Below the pieces are notes generated by a model. The model was not told the origin of the DNA and did no database searches. It was given only the letters and a program-made list of their open reading frames with translations. This document shows positions 4,273-5,773 of a stretch of DNA of 5,773 bases, one piece after another. The position numbers and the translations under genes were made by a program. Within the stretch, counting starts at the first letter, position 1. Every line of letters starts with the position of its first letter. The DNA is from Shewanella sp. (GTDB lineage: Bacteria > Pseudomonadota > Gammaproteobacteria > Enterobacterales > Shewanellaceae): assembly GCA_004195335.1 (NCBI GenBank), contig SDWK01000994.1, forward strand, positions 1-5,773, written 5' to 3'.

Positions 4273-5773
4273 CAGTAAGCATCCAAATCGGAGACCATGT
4301 CATCCCAGCCATTAATGGCATCATCGATTTCTTTACTGCCTTTCACTTCCGGATTATTCTCATCACTTGAAAGCTTTGGCACTATTGTCGATACACCATC
4401 GCTGCCGACATTCCGATACTTAGCCACTGTCTTAGCACCTTTCATTTTCCTCGTTTTTCGTTTTCCCTGGCTGACCACAATGTCGATATCGTCCTGGATA
4501 CGCTGATCGATGTACGCGCCTGTTTCAGCTAGATGCACTGGCTCCAGCCTCGATCGAGTGCGTAATCTCGTGACGCGCAAATTAGTCTGATGCTGGAAAA
4601 GCGTCAACCCAAGTGTATATCCAGAACTGTCAACGCTAGGCACTTCGATATATTTTTCCTCATATTCAAGATAAACAAATATACGGGCCAAACTAGACGG
4701 ATTTATCTTTATCTTAACCTTGAGTTCTTTTTTCCCTGCAGACGGAGGATATTGCTTCCTGTATTCGGCAAGCTCGGGGCTTGAATAGTTTATACGCAAA
4801 AAAACGATGCCTGTTTTATGCAAAAATCGCTCGCGTGTTTGTCCGAGCTCAATGATTAACCTATCGGCAGCATTCCCAAGATACTGTGCAGGAGGATATT
4901 GCTTTTCTCCTTCATACCACTTCCAGATGGGTACCTGCGTCTCGCGATCGTCAGACTCATAGTGGTACTCATCTACTATCCATTTGTGAAAGATTTCAAT
5001 AAATGTTGAAACACGTAAAACCGCATCTATTTCAGGTTTGTAATCCTTAAGTTGAGCAACATTCGAAAAAGTTTTACCTGGAATAGCGCACAGTAATTTG
5101 TTGTTGACTGTCTGGAAAAACCGTTCAATCAGAGGTTTAAGCCACGGATTTGCTACGGGGTTGTATTGAACATTTTCAACAACGACCCTACATACCTCAT
5201 CAAGATCGTTGCTCCAAAACTCTGCCCCATTATCAACAACTAGAGTCTCTATTTTCCCAGAACATGGCCAATCTTTTATTATTTCCGGGTATCTCTCTTT
5301 AATCCATCCTTTACCTAGCATGCTATTAAGCAAAGCTTTGCGAACGGCATCGTAGCTCGGTTCCCTATACCCAATATTAAACCCAACGATGCACTTGCTA
5401 TATGCATCAATGAGAGCTGTCAAATAGGGTCTTCCCAGTGGAATGAGCAGTTCATCATCTAACAGGATTAGATCCAATGGTGTATGGTCAATTTCAACGC
5501 GCTCTAGGACTCGCGTGACCGGCACATGGGTGCCAACCTCGTTAAAATTCCTGTCAGCGTATTGCTTTCCGTACCTCGCTACCATCACCTCATAAGGGGG
5601 AAGCTTCTGAATTCGGCTGTAAAACGCCCTCTTACAGACAGATGGGATGGCGCCCTCCACAACATTCTTGTTCGCAAGCGTAATAAGGCGAGTGTAATAT
5701 TTATATGTTTGAGCAATAGATATCCGCTCTTTACGCAGGTACTTCTCTTTGCTGCCGCTCCTGCACGGGCCGG
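4272..5773 (-). CDS. tnsB: TnsB/TniA-type DDE transposase, N-terminus beyond right edge
   Basis: This is the strand-transferring transposase of a Tn7/Tn5053-like element, which binds the transposon ends and joins the 3' ends to target DNA. The frame is open from the window edge (first full codon at 5771). The GTG at 5660 is not the real start, because 37 further codons of family-like sequence precede it (for example KEKYLRKERISIAQTYKYYT). Counting from 5660, the RNase H-like core has VEIDHTPLDL (Asp58, codon 5489-5487), LVVDNGAEFW (Asp143, 5234-5232) and NPWLKPLIERFF (Glu179, 5126-5124), a full DDE triad with 35 residues between the last two. PLGRPYLTALIDAYSKCIVG (75-94) is typical of the TniA/TnsB group. 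A beta-barrel Mu-C-like region follows, then a basic stretch (GKRKTRKMKG) and an acidic tail (EIDDAINGWDDMVSDLDAY), as expected for the TnsC-contacting C-terminus. It appears intact within the window. A TnsA-like endonuclease, if present, would lie to the right. Confidence 0.9.
   Translation of the reverse strand, partial: GPCRSGSKEKYLRKERISIAQTYKYYTRLITLANKNVVEGAIPSVCKRAFYSRIQKLPPYEVMVARYGKQYADRNFNEVGTHVPVTRVLERVEIDHTPLDLILLDDELLIPLGRPYLTALIDAYSKCIVGFNIGYREPSYDAVRKALLNSMLGKGWIKERYPEIIKDWPCSGKIETLVVDNGAEFWSNDLDEVCRVVVENVQYNPVANPWLKPLIERFFQTVNNKLLCAIPGKTFSNVAQLKDYKPEIDAVLRVSTFIEIFHKWIVDEYHYESDDRETQVPIWKWYEGEKQYPPAQYLGNAADRLIIELGQTRERFLHKTGIVFLRINYSSPELAEYRKQYPPSAGKKELKVKIKINPSSLARIFVYLEYEEKYIEVPSVDSSGYTLGLTLFQHQTNLRVTRLRTRSRLEPVHLAETGAYIDQRIQDDIDIVVSQGKRKTRKMKGAKTVAKYRNVGSDGVSTIVPKLSSDENNPEVKGSKEIDDAINGWDDMVSDLDAY

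Noticed and set aside
4297..4784. Two plus-strand open frames of 69 and 64 codons
   Set aside because: Both are antisense to the transposase C-terminus and have no coding signs.
5658..5660. GTG at 5660 as the transposase start
   Set aside because: The same frame continues to the window edge with 37 more family-like codons and there is no Shine-Dalgarno before the GTG.
1..5773. CRISPR array, tRNA or rRNA gene, transposon ends
   Set aside because: No spaced direct-repeat array, cloverleaf or rRNA-like sequence was seen, and no terminal inverted repeats; the element ends must lie outside the window.

Overview
The window looks like part of a genomic island in a gammaproteobacterium. This is inferred from protein resemblance, moderate GC content and gene types; no species-level marker is present. 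All supported genes lie on the minus strand, so transcription runs from the right edge to the left. The two outermost genes are cut by the window edges.

Right half (3259-5773): a Tn7-like/Tn5053-like transposition module. It holds a DDE transposase of the TnsB/TniA type (its N-terminus lies beyond the right edge) and a TnsC/TniB-type AAA+ ATPase whose start overlaps the transposase stop (TGATG). No TniQ/TnsD-type target selector and no CRISPR-cas genes follow in this window.

Middle (2496-3258): a small XRE-family repressor follows the ATPase. Its promoter region carries two matching palindromes (CTAAG-N5-CTTAG) that overlap a plausible sigma-70 promoter, which suggests autoregulation. A short AbrB/MazE-fold protein with no recognisable toxin partner comes next. 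The gaps here hold a 12-bp perfect palindrome and a hairpin.

Left half (1-2495): a 501-residue sigma-54-dependent activator with an RtcR-like CARF sensor at its N-terminus, a complete AAA+ core and a C-terminal Fis-type HTH. Immediately downstream is the 5' part of a type I restriction endonuclease subunit gene (hsdR), running off the left edge. The short gap between them contains a sequence close to the sigma-54 -24/-12 consensus, and a 9-bp direct repeat sits at enhancer distance upstream of it.

Working model (inference): a Tn7-like element carries a type I restriction system as cargo, and restriction-subunit expression is gated by a CARF-sigma-54 activator sensing an RNA or nucleotide damage signal. 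The XRE and AbrB proteins probably control the mobile element or its cargo locally. The CARF-activator/hsdR pairing is the most interesting part of the window.
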